Source: Ignavibacteriaceae bacterium (lineage in GTDB: Bacteria; Bacteroidota; Ignavibacteria; Ignavibacteriales; Ignavibacteriaceae). Taken from it: a stretch of 12,308 nucleotides of DNA. Numbering within the stretch: the stretch's first letter is position 1; each line of letters opens with the position of its first letter. The translations under genes and the position numbers were made by a program. Shown here piece by piece: positions 1-6,262 of the stretch. The notes beneath the pieces were generated by a model, which saw only the letters and a program-made list of their open reading frames with translations, had not been told where the DNA came from and did no database searches. The stretch covers positions 1 to 12,308 of the forward strand of contig JAPHUI010000196.1 in assembly GCA_026193755.1 (NCBI GenBank), read 5' to 3'.

Positions 1-650
1 AGAAACTTTCTAAACATGCACTTGAAGATTTAATAGATCTTGAAGTGGAAGTGATCTTGAATCAAAAAGTTACCGGGATAAATGAAAACGGCGTTAATGT
101 AGGCGAAAGGTTTATTGAGTCAAAAAATATTTTATGGGCAGCGGGAAATCAGGCTTCACCGTTAATAATAACTCTTGATACTGAAACTGATAGAACAGGT
201 AGAGCAATAGTTAACAATGACTTGAGCATAAAAGATGATGAAAATATTTTCGTAATTGGTGATGCAGCTGCAGTTAATTCTGACCATCCGACAGGCAGGG
301 ATGATAAGAACGAACAGCTTCCTGCAATAGCACCTGTTGCAATTCAGCAGGGAAGATTTGTTGCCGGAATTATTGGTCGAGATTCGGATGGAAAGTTACG
401 TGGTAAATTTAAATATAAAGACAGGGGAATAATGACGACCATCGGGAAAGCTAAAGCAGTTGCTGAGATAAAAGGTTTAAAGCTAACCGGATTAATTGCC
501 TGGTTAACGTGGTCATTTGTTCACATTTTATTTTTAATCAGCTTCCGTAATAAAATTCGCGTTATGTCAGAATGGATATGGCACTATCTAACAAACCGCC
601 CAGGGATAAGACTTATTGTTAAGTACACAAAAGGTGATAATGGTAATTAA
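1..650 (+). CDS. ndh: Type II NADH:quinone oxidoreductase (NDH-2), C-terminal part, 5' end cut by window
   Basis: The reading frame is open from base 3 without a stop, so the gene starts before the window; the GTG at 45 is internal. About 215 residues remain. Seen: an ILWAAGNQASPL segment, typical of the second nucleotide-binding region of NDH-2, then FVIGDAAA, the GD motif that contacts FAD, followed by LPAIAPVAIQQGRF, the conserved 'P.vApvAiQqG' segment. The C-terminus has the hydrophobic/aromatic stretch WLTWSFVHILFLISFRNKI, matching the membrane-associated tail of bacterial NDH-2. The family moves electrons from NADH to quinone at the inner face of the cytoplasmic membrane without pumping protons. 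The N-terminal FAD-binding glycine motif lies outside the window. The stop is TAA at 648-650. No terminator follows directly; a weak hairpin at 799-819 may serve. Family assignment is firm; the gene symbol is by family only. Confidence 0.93.
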   Translation, partial: KLSKHALEDLIDLEVEVILNQKVTGINENGVNVGERFIESKNILWAAGNQASPLIITLDTETDRTGRAIVNNDLSIKDDENIFVIGDAAAVNSDHPTGRDDKNEQLPAIAPVAIQQGRFVAGIIGRDSDGKLRGKFKYKDRGIMTTIGKAKAVAEIKGLKLTGLIAWLTWSFVHILFLISFRNKIRVMSEWIWHYLTNRPGIRLIVKYTKGDNGN

Positions 651-692
651 TTATCATAATTATTTCAATTATTTTTTGGCGTTTACTGAGAC

Positions 693-723
693 TTGTAAAA
701 ACCCTTTATTAATTCTAATTTTG
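693..723 (+). promoter_or_regulatory. Bacteroidota-type promoter for the RRM gene
   Basis: TTG at 693-695, a 20-bp spacer and TAATTTTG at 716-723 match the Bacteroidota primary-sigma consensus (TTG near -33, TAnnTTTG near -7) exactly. Transcription would start near 730, leaving a leader of about 125 nt before the ATG at 856. It lies just after the NDH-2 gene, so the RRM gene can be expressed on its own. Confidence 0.6.
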
Positions 724-798
724 AGCGTCTGCATAAAAGAAAGATACAGCACTTCTTTTATTACCTGCTTTATCTGTTTTTTAAAAAGACAAGTGTTT

Positions 799-819
799 GG
801 CTTTTTAACAATAAAAGCC
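799..819 (+). promoter_or_regulatory. Hairpin in the RRM-gene leader
   Basis: A perfect 7-bp inverted repeat, GGCTTTT (799-805) and AAAAGCC (813-819) with a 7-nt loop, is followed by an AT-rich, T-dominated stretch to 843. It ends 24 nt before the ribosome binding site. It could be a weak terminator for the NDH-2 transcript, an attenuator, or a structure controlling translation of the RRM gene. The sequence alone does not decide between these. Confidence 0.4.
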
Positions 820-855
820 CTAAAAATTTTTATTTATTTTTTCAAGGAGTCTAAA

Positions 856-1146
856 ATGAATATTTACGTGGGCAACTTATCCCCCGAAGTAAAAGAAGAA
901 GATCTTAATGAGCTTTTTTCCCAGCACGGGAAGGTGAGCAGCGCTAAAGTAATTCGCGACATGTTCACACAGGAATCCAGGGGATTTGGATTTGTTGAAA
1001 TGCCGGCGCAGGCAGAAGCGATGAAAGCAATTGAAACCCTGAACACATTTGACCTTAAGGGCAAAAAATTAGTTGTTAATGAAGCCCGTCCACCCAGAGA
1101 AAAGAGAGGCGGCGGTGGTCGCGGTGGTGGTGGCGGAAGAAGGTAG
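856..1146 (+). CDS. Small RRM-type RNA-binding protein with Gly/Arg-rich tail
   Basis: This 96-residue protein has one RNA recognition motif. RNP2 is IYVGNL (residues 3-8) and RNP1 is RGFGFVEM (42-49), with the RNA-stacking aromatics Tyr4, Phe44 and Phe46 in place. A basic Gly/Arg tail (about 84-96) follows, as in the small glycine-rich Rbp proteins of cyanobacteria and other bacteria, many of which are cold-induced. It should bind single-stranded RNA in the cytoplasm; targets are unknown. The start at 856 is chosen because AAGGAG at 844-849 sits 6 nt upstream and the RRM begins at residue 2. The frame is open back to 616, but those 80 codons encode only low-complexity hydrophobic residues in AT-rich DNA, so they are treated as leader. 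A strong terminator follows 25 bp after the stop. Confidence 0.93.
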   Translation: MNIYVGNLSPEVKEEDLNELFSQHGKVSSAKVIRDMFTQESRGFGFVEMPAQAEAMKAIETLNTFDLKGKKLVVNEARPPREKRGGGGRGGGGGRR

Positions 1147-1166
1147 TAAATTTTAATATATGATTA

Positions 1167-1203
1167 AGATTAAGCCGCACAGTGTTGCGGCTTTTTTAAT
1201 CTT
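1167..1203 (+). terminator. Rho-independent terminator between convergent genes
   Basis: AAGCCGCA (1172-1179) pairs with TGCGGCTT (1186-1193) across a 6-nt loop, and the stem runs into a T tract (1192-1197). Flanking AAGATTAA and TTAATCTT extend the inverted repeat to 1167-1203. It ends the RRM transcript. It overlaps the last codons and stop of the opposing gene (1196-1198); in that direction the T tract is poor, so it is mainly a + strand terminator. Confidence 0.88.
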
Positions 1204-2743
1204 CTTTTGTTTCTTCAAAACCTACCACTTTGTATAAATCTGTTCGCCGGTCAAGCCAGTTCCTCACTGTACCATTTTGCTTTGTTCTTCTGAGAAGATC
1301 CAGATCTACGTCGGCTACAACAACAGTTTCAATATTTGGTTGACACTCGCCGGCTATCCCGTCTCTTGAAAATGGAAAATCCGAAGGAGTAAAAATTCCT
1401 GACTGAGCATAGTTGATATCCATATTTTCAATGAAAGGTATATTACCAACGCTGCCTGAAGTAACTACAAAAACCTGGTTCTCAATTGCTCTTGCTTGTG
1501 AACAATACCTTACTCGAAGGTAACCATGCCGTTCATCCGTACAGAATGGTACGAAAATAATGCTTGCGCCTCGTTCAGTTGAGACTCTTGCTAACTCAGG
1601 AAATTCAACATCGTAACAAATTTGTATCGAGATTTTACCGCGGTCGGTCGAAAATATTTTCAATTCGTTGCCGGGTCTTGTACCCCACCATCTTTGTTCG
1701 TTAGGGGTTATGTGAATTTTATATTGCTTCTCGAACTCTCCATCTCGTTTAAATAGATAAGAAATGTTATAAAGATCACCGTCTTCTTCAGTGTAATGCG
1801 AACCGGCAATTATATTAACAGCATATTTAAGAGCAAGATGCTGAAAATGATCAATGTAATCCTTTGTAAATTCAGAAAGCTTTCTTACAGTTACTCCCGG
1901 TCTTCCCTGCGGAATAAAAGAGAGAAGCTGCAGAGTAAAAATTTCGGGAAATATAGCGAAGTCAGATTTATAGCCTGAAGCAACATCAACAAAGAATTCT
2001 GTATGCATTGCGAATTCATCAAAGGATTTTATTGGTCGCATCTTGTATTGAACAGTGCAGATGCGCACAGGGTGCGATGAAACAACTCTTTCTGCTGGTT
2101 TTGGAGAGTAGTAAAGGTTCACCCATTCTAACAGTATTGCATAACCCTTCGACTCATCGTCTGAAGCAAGATAATCGGTTATTATTCTTTTAAGTACGAA
2201 CCCATTTGCAATCTGAAAAGTTAGAACAGGATCGTATAATTTTTTGCTCATTACCTTTTCAACGTACTGGTGAACCGTAAGCTTGTCAGCGTGTTTACCA
2301 TAGTTAGGCACTCTACCCCCGATGACTATACGTTTAAGGTTTAAATTTCTGGTTAAATCTTTTCTTGCTTGGTAAAGACGTCTTCCTATTTTCATACTTC
2401 TGTATTCGGGGTCTACCATAATTTCAATTCCGTAAAGAGTATCACCTTCCGGATCGTGATTTGTAATCATTCCTCTGTCCGAAATATCACTCCATGAATG
2501 TGAATCAGCATATTCATCAAATTCAATTATTAGGGAGCTTGAAGAACCGATAAGCTTTCCTTTATATTCTATACAGATTTGCCCTGCCTGGAAGTGCTTT
2601 AGCTGGCTTTCCACTTGTTCTTTTGACCACGTTTTCATTCCCGGAAAACATTTTAATTGCAGTTCAACAAGCTGATCGTAATCTTCCATTTCAAGCGGTC
2701 GAACAATCATTTGAAGAGATTTCTTAGATTTTTCTTTAGCCAT
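1196..2743 (-). CDS. GNAT acetyltransferase / carbon-nitrogen hydrolase fusion protein
   Basis: This 515-residue protein has two domains. Residues about 12-215 form a GNAT-like N-acetyltransferase domain; the acetyl-CoA-binding region is near GIEIMVDPEYRSMKIGRRLY (105-124), where R-x-x-x-I-G-R-R resembles motif A. Residues about 225-510 form a nitrilase-superfamily hydrolase with the full catalytic set: Glu267 (FPEIF), Lys342 (YKIHIT), Glu349 and the nucleophile Cys376 (QICYDVEFPE). Such fusions are widespread (for example the YhcX-like family of Bacillus), and their substrate is not settled; hydrolysis of an amide coupled to acyl transfer is inference. The protein is cytoplasmic, with no signal peptide. 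The start is supported by AAGGA about 7 nt upstream of the ATG (2741-2743). It is a single gene, divergent from the lipoprotein gene at 3002 and convergent with the RRM gene. Confidence 0.9.
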   Translation of the reverse strand: MAKEKSKKSLQMIVRPLEMEDYDQLVELQLKCFPGMKTWSKEQVESQLKHFQAGQICIEYKGKLIGSSSSLIIEFDEYADSHSWSDISDRGMITNHDPEGDTLYGIEIMVDPEYRSMKIGRRLYQARKDLTRNLNLKRIVIGGRVPNYGKHADKLTVHQYVEKVMSKKLYDPVLTFQIANGFVLKRIITDYLASDDESKGYAILLEWVNLYYSPKPAERVVSSHPVRICTVQYKMRPIKSFDEFAMHTEFFVDVASGYKSDFAIFPEIFTLQLLSFIPQGRPGVTVRKLSEFTKDYIDHFQHLALKYAVNIIAGSHYTEEDGDLYNISYLFKRDGEFEKQYKIHITPNEQRWWGTRPGNELKIFSTDRGKISIQICYDVEFPELARVSTERGASIIFVPFCTDERHGYLRVRYCSQARAIENQVFVVTSGSVGNIPFIENMDINYAQSGIFTPSDFPFSRDGIAGECQPNIETVVVADVDLDLLRRTKQNGTVRNWLDRRTDLYKVVGFEETKED

Positions 2744-2887
2744 AAATATTCCTTAAATATCTTTAGATAAAATAGTGAATTGAACAATCATTTTGTACGC
2801 AAATTGCCGTATTTTTATTTATATAACGATTTCTTTTCGAAAATCAAATTATCTTGTTAATATTTTTTTTCGCACTAAAAACAATAA

Positions 2888-2917
2888 TTGACTTATTCTT
2901 TCAAAGTAAAAATACAT
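2888..2917 (+). promoter_or_regulatory. Possible promoter for the 3002-4701 gene pair
   Basis: TTGACT (2888-2893) is followed 17-19 bp later by AATACA/TACATA, a sigma70-like arrangement with a weak -10. No clean TTG-N20-TAnnTTTG pair was found in this 258-bp divergent region, which is very AT-rich, so chance matches are common. Confidence 0.22.
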
Positions 2918-3001
2918 AGGTAACTCATATTTATTAATTGTAAATCAACATAAATAAATTTTCTTTAAGTTTACTCAAGTAAAAATATTTTAGGAGAAAA
3001 T

Positions 3002-3454
3002 ATGAAGCAATTACTGGTCCTTTCACTGGTTCTTTTAAGTTTTATCGCAGCTTGTTCAGTTCTGACATTGCAACCAGCAAATTTTTCCTGGCCCCTCGAA
3101 TCTGTTCTTCCGATAGATGAAAAAGGAAATGTAACTGAAGACAGATATTCAATTGAGTTCAATACGGCAGGATTATTTTACGAGGAATTTCAGGATTCGC
3201 TGGCTTACAAAGGGAAGGAATTAAGAGTGATAAGGGATAATCAGGGGTTATATTTTATTACAGCATCAAACTTTAAAAACGTTTATATCTTTAGGGCAGA
3301 TGAAGGTAAAATGGTGCTTAATAATAAAATATTTATTTCCGAGTTTGGTTTACAAACCCCGGCATTTAACCAGAGAAATCCTTATATAGAATTAGTTGAT
3401 GGGAATAACAAAATGAATCTTACCAGCAAAGGAATTGAAGGAGGTGCAAAATGA
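3002..3454 (+). CDS. Small lipoprotein of unknown function
   Basis: This 150-residue protein begins with a lipoprotein signal: Lys3, a hydrophobic run LLVLSLVLLSFIA and the lipobox AAC with Cys18. The mature part is about 133 residues, apparently mostly beta and mixed polar, with no transmembrane segment and no motif I recognise. AGGAG (2992-2996) lies 5 nt before the ATG. The TGA stop overlaps the ATG of the next gene (ATGA at 3451-3454), so the two are almost certainly cotranscribed and translationally coupled. The product should be anchored on a periplasmic-facing membrane leaflet or exported to the outer membrane, where it may work with the coiled-coil protein encoded next. I do not recognise the family. 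Confidence 0.85.
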   Translation: MKQLLVLSLVLLSFIAACSVLTLQPANFSWPLESVLPIDEKGNVTEDRYSIEFNTAGLFYEEFQDSLAYKGKELRVIRDNQGLYFITASNFKNVYIFRADEGKMVLNNKIFISEFGLQTPAFNQRNPYIELVDGNNKMNLTSKGIEGGAK

Positions 3455-4701
3455 AACGCACTTATTTAATTAATTTATTTATTCTCTTTCTGCTTTTCGG
3501 ATTTGTTAATTTGCTTCGGGCACAATCTGACCGGGAGATAGTGGATAACTTCAATAAAGAATATTCTGAAATTGAGCAGGCAATAAAAAATGCAACTTCA
3601 CTCGAAGAGCTTAATGTTGTTCTTAACAAAATAAATAACTTAAAACAAAACTACGCGCCGCACAAAGATCTTCTTGACAGAAGTCTTTATCCGGATAAGT
3701 ATGATAAATCAATAGAGAAATTGAATAAAGCTTATTTATTACGACAAGGAGATTTTGCAACAATCGATGTTCTGCAAACTCAGGTCGAGGAGCTTAATCA
3801 GCAGGTTGAATTTCTTAATGCAAGAAACAACGAGCTGCTTCTACAGGTGCGTACTTTAGAAGCGCAAACGCAAAAGGATGCAAAGACTATAAAGAAACTT
3901 CAAAACCTTGTTGCAGAGCTTCAGTCTTCAATAAGAGAAAGAGACAACCTTGTGTTGAGTATGGTTGACAGCCTGATGCCTCCCATTATGCGGGAAAAAG
4001 AAAATCTCACCGCTGAAGATAAAAATAAGGTTTTAACCGAAGAGCAAAAGAATAATGTTCTTAATAATGTTAAGACAACGATAAGGGATAACATCAGGTT
4101 TATGCAGGTAACATCGCTAAAACCTGCTGACCTTAATTCAATCCGTGAGCAGCAAAAAGATTTTGCAACCAAATGGCAAAAGGTAGGAGTAAAGCTGGTT
4201 GAAGTTTATGCCGAGGATGGAAAAAAGACGGAAGAGCTGAAACAGATTGAAGAGTTATTTGATGATTGGTACGCTGCAGTAGCAAGAGAAGCCTGGGATT
4301 CTATTAATGAGGAATTCTCACTTAATGGGATTGAGTTGAGAAGCTTTAAAAACGGGCAGGAGTTTACAAATTCAGTTGAGATGTTTATTGGTGATGAGCT
4401 GAAAAATCTTGGTATAAAGAGTGATGAAGAATCGAAAAGAGTTTACGCCAACTTTGCTGACAGCACCTGGTTTGCAGTTGTTGAACCGGTATGGATGAAC
4501 TATCTGATTGAAAACAAATTGCTCACCGATGTAAATAAAAACAAGATTGAAGGTAAAATTGCAGAGTGGAAGAGCGCACTTTTTCCTTCACGTTGGTGGA
4601 TTTATTTGCTAATTGCCGTTGTGGTAATTGCTGGCGGATCTTTCTTCTTTATGAGAAGAAGAAAACCAAATGTTGCTACGAGTGAGCCGATGAAAGAATA
4701 A
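3451..4701 (+). CDS. Exported coiled-coil protein with C-terminal membrane anchor, unknown function
   Basis: This 416-residue protein has a signal peptide (about 1-25, ending LLRAQS), an alpha-helical domain (about 27-100), and a coiled coil (about 104-168) rich in Leu, Glu and Gln, for example VLQTQVEELNQQVEFLNARN. A second, charged helical domain (about 185-375) contains many Trp and aromatic residues. A single transmembrane helix (about 383-400) is followed by the positive stop-transfer MRRRK and a short tail of about 12 residues. Predicted topology is a large periplasmic part tethered to the inner membrane by its C-terminus with a cytoplasmic tail. AAGGAGGTG (3438-3446), 4 nt before the ATG, is a near-perfect ribosome binding site. 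The ATGA overlap couples it to the upstream lipoprotein. It could be a scaffold or spacer linking the two membranes; that is inference, and no known family is recognised. Confidence 0.85.
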   Translation: MKRTYLINLFILFLLFGFVNLLRAQSDREIVDNFNKEYSEIEQAIKNATSLEELNVVLNKINNLKQNYAPHKDLLDRSLYPDKYDKSIEKLNKAYLLRQGDFATIDVLQTQVEELNQQVEFLNARNNELLLQVRTLEAQTQKDAKTIKKLQNLVAELQSSIRERDNLVLSMVDSLMPPIMREKENLTAEDKNKVLTEEQKNNVLNNVKTTIRDNIRFMQVTSLKPADLNSIREQQKDFATKWQKVGVKLVEVYAEDGKKTEELKQIEELFDDWYAAVAREAWDSINEEFSLNGIELRSFKNGQEFTNSVEMFIGDELKNLGIKSDEESKRVYANFADSTWFAVVEPVWMNYLIENKLLTDVNKNKIEGKIAEWKSALFPSRWWIYLLIAVVVIAGGSFFFMRRRKPNVATSEPMKE

Positions 4702-4724
4702 AGCAGCAATTAAAAAACATTATT

Positions 4725-4762
4725 AAGCCCCGCCCGGCAGTTGTCGGATTCGGGGCTTTTTT
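4725..4762 (+). terminator. Rho-independent terminator of the lipoprotein/coiled-coil operon
   Basis: AAGCCCCG (4725-4732) pairs with CGGGGCTT (4751-4758), with a small inner CCG/CGG pairing, and is followed by T's at 4757-4762. It lies 23 bp after the stop of the coiled-coil gene. Confidence 0.88.
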
Positions 4763-4825
4763 AATTTACATCTTCATCTGGTTTTACTTTTTAATTCCTT
4801 TAAGCTGTATCCTCTATCCGCCTAG

Positions 4826-4839
4826 GCCAATAGGTGATA
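4826..4839 (+). repeat. 14-bp direct repeat, copy 1 (GCCAATAGGTGATA)
   Basis: This is identical to the copy at 6087-6100 and in the same orientation. It sits within a GC-richer, self-complementary patch: AGGCC (4824-4828) can pair with GGCCT (4841-4845), and CTATC with GATAG around it. It lies 38 bp past the 3' end of the SprA-like gene. It is probably a fragment of a dispersed structured repeat. Confidence 0.5.
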
Positions 4840-4877
4840 GGGCCTGTAAGATGAATGATTTAGATGTTACGCAACTT

Positions 4878-5900
4878 TTAATATGTCGGTTGATATTTCC
4901 CTTTTATAATAAAATAATTTTCAGGTAGTGATAGAAAAGTTTTCGTTGTATCATAAATCCAGTTGTATTTATAATCAGTTAATTCTTGAGGAATATTTTC
5001 ACCAAATGGTTCAAGAACAGGAAATATTATTTCTGAAATTCTGTGTTCATACGTGAAACCAGGTCTATTGTCAAATTTACCATCTGGAACTGGAGCTCCA
5101 TTCTCGGCTAATTTATCAAACCCAAACAGTTCTAATAATCTCACATTATTAATTGAATTTGTTTCAGTGCCATCTACTTTTTTCAAATAAATATCAAGAT
5201 CAATATCTGTTGCTTCACCGAAATTTGGATTAAGCTGATAAATATTTTTCATTTTTAATTTCCAGGCTGTTTTATATAATGGCTGGAGAAACTTTGGTTT
5301 GACGAGTTTTAAAACAGCTACTGTATCATGATTGTGAATTAAGTCAGTAGAAAACTCACCATAATATAAATTTCCCTGTTGCCCTTGTGTTTTATAAGCA
5401 ACAGCAACAATATCCTGATCATGTAAGGCGAACAGAAAAGTAATGTATCCTGTTTCAGGATGAAATAAATAATCTCTACCTTCGCTTAAAAGTTCGAAGC
5501 GACCCGCTTCTTCTTCTCCTGCAATTGGGTCAGAATTATATCTTAATGAATCCGGGTACTTGCTTGCTGCTGAGCGTGGAGGTAAATTTATGTATGCAAA
5601 GCCCAAAATTGAACGTTGACTTAATATATTTATTGCCTTATAAACTTCTATATCTTGCACATAATATTCCGTTAAAACAATTGCTGGAATATTTCCATAA
5701 TATAAATTGAACAAATTCAATTCTGAGGAAGTATCCGCATAGACTTCATCAATAAAATAATTGTTATCGGTGTATTCCAGGAAGTTCATCTCAAAATCAA
5801 TTCGATTATCGGTTGGAGTTGAACAAGGAACGCAATTTTCTTCATTGCATCCAGTTAAAAATGGTATTAAAAGCAGGAGAGAAATTAATCCCGTTTTCAT
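4878..5900 (-). CDS. Stand-alone lipoprotein homologous to a segment of SprA (type IX secretion)
   Basis: This 340-residue lipoprotein has the lipobox LTGC (Cys18) and two more early cysteines in CNEENCVPC. From about residue 60 onward it resembles the repeated soluble segment of SprA/Sov, the very large outer-membrane barrel of the type IX secretion system (SprA_N-type region). Matching features are GFAYINLPP (100-108), LLSEGRDYLFHPETGYI (137-153), DIVAVAY (163-169), TAWKLKMKNIYQL (211-223), NNVRLLELFGFDKLAENG (251-268), PDGKFDN.PG (272-281), IIFPVLEPFG (291-300) and a YDTTKTF...NYFIIKGKYQ end. SprA itself is around 2,400 residues; this protein has the segment only once and no barrel. Its role (accessory, plug-like or independent) is unknown. 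AAAGG ends about 7 nt before the ATG. Homology was recognised from memory, not searched. Confidence 0.82.
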   Translation of the reverse strand: MKTGLISLLLLIPFLTGCNEENCVPCSTPTDNRIDFEMNFLEYTDNNYFIDEVYADTSSELNLFNLYYGNIPAIVLTEYYVQDIEVYKAINILSQRSILGFAYINLPPRSAASKYPDSLRYNSDPIAGEEEAGRFELLSEGRDYLFHPETGYITFLFALHDQDIVAVAYKTQGQQGNLYYGEFSTDLIHNHDTVAVLKLVKPKFLQPLYKTAWKLKMKNIYQLNPNFGEATDIDLDIYLKKVDGTETNSINNVRLLELFGFDKLAENGAPVPDGKFDNRPGFTYEHRISEIIFPVLEPFGENIPQELTDYKYNWIYDTTKTFLSLPENYFIIKGKYQPTY

Positions 5901-5999
5901 AGCGCACCTTTCTTTTTTAGTTATGAAAAGAAAAGGTAAAAAATTAAAAGAGATTACCCCATTCGTTAATTAATATGCGACGCTTAATTATGCTACGCA

Positions 6000-6030
6000 C
6001 AAATGTTAATAAAAGAATCTATAGATGCAA
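6000..6030 (-). promoter_or_regulatory. Possible Bacteroidota-type promoter for the SprA-like lipoprotein gene
   Basis: On the - strand, TTG (6030-6028), a 20-bp spacer and AACATTTG (6007-6000) fit TTG-N20-TAnnTTTG with one mismatch. The leader would be about 90 nt. Confidence 0.35.
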
Positions 6031-6061
6031 CATCTAAACCCGCCCGTCTCGCTCTCGCCTC

Positions 6062-6090
6062 TGGCTTTCCCAGGCAAGCTGCCCAAGCCA
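6062..6090 (+). repeat. Nested inverted repeat next to direct-repeat copy 2
   Basis: TGGCTT (6062-6067) pairs with AAGCCA (6085-6090), and inside it GGCA (6073-6076) pairs with TGCC (6080-6083). This GC-rich hairpin directly abuts the 14-bp repeat and stands out from its AT-rich surroundings. It is probably part of a dispersed noncoding repeat. Confidence 0.45.
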
Positions 6091-6100
6091 ATAGGTGATA
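6087..6100 (+). repeat. 14-bp direct repeat, copy 2 (GCCAATAGGTGATA)
   Basis: This exactly matches 4826-4839. The two copies lie 1,261 bp apart and bracket the SprA-like lipoprotein gene. Sequence beyond the 14 bp does not align well, apart from a nearby ATG-TACGCA-type similarity. Confidence 0.5.
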
Positions 6101-6262
6101 ATAATACAGCAATCACCTGCGCATATAAATTAATTTTCTATAATAAACTTCAGGATTATTCTTAAAGAATTCAATTAAAATCTTAAAATCTTTCAAAATT
6201 TAATTAAAAGGTTGTCACTCCTGCCCCGTTTTAGCGGTTGTTGTACTGTGACAGAAGAATTT

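Larger units (their letters stand above)
5901..6262. other. Intergenic region with structured repeat fragments
   Basis: This 362-bp stretch between two - strand genes has no convincing gene. It holds a possible promoter for the SprA-like gene (6000-6030), a GC-rich nested inverted repeat (6062-6090), the second 14-bp direct repeat (6087-6100), AGGTGAT/ATCACCT arms (6093-6099 and 6112-6118), and a 6-bp inverted repeat TGTCAC/GTGACA (6213-6218 and 6248-6253) just past the MFS gene, which lacks a T tract and so is not a clear terminator. The middle (about 6120-6205) is plain AT-rich DNA. Confidence 0.6.

Noticed and set aside
616..855. 80-codon N-terminal extension of the RRM protein
   Set aside because: It overlaps the NDH-2 end, encodes low-complexity Phe/Ile/Lys-rich sequence from AT-rich DNA, and a strong ribosome binding site plus the RRM start support 856.
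864..1064. 66-codon open frame opposite the RRM gene
   Set aside because: Antisense shadow of a well-supported gene with no own ribosome binding site.
6213..6253. TGTCAC/GTGACA inverted repeat as a terminator for the MFS gene
   Set aside because: The stem is short, the loop about 29 nt, and no T tract follows on the - strand; possibly a decayed repeat.
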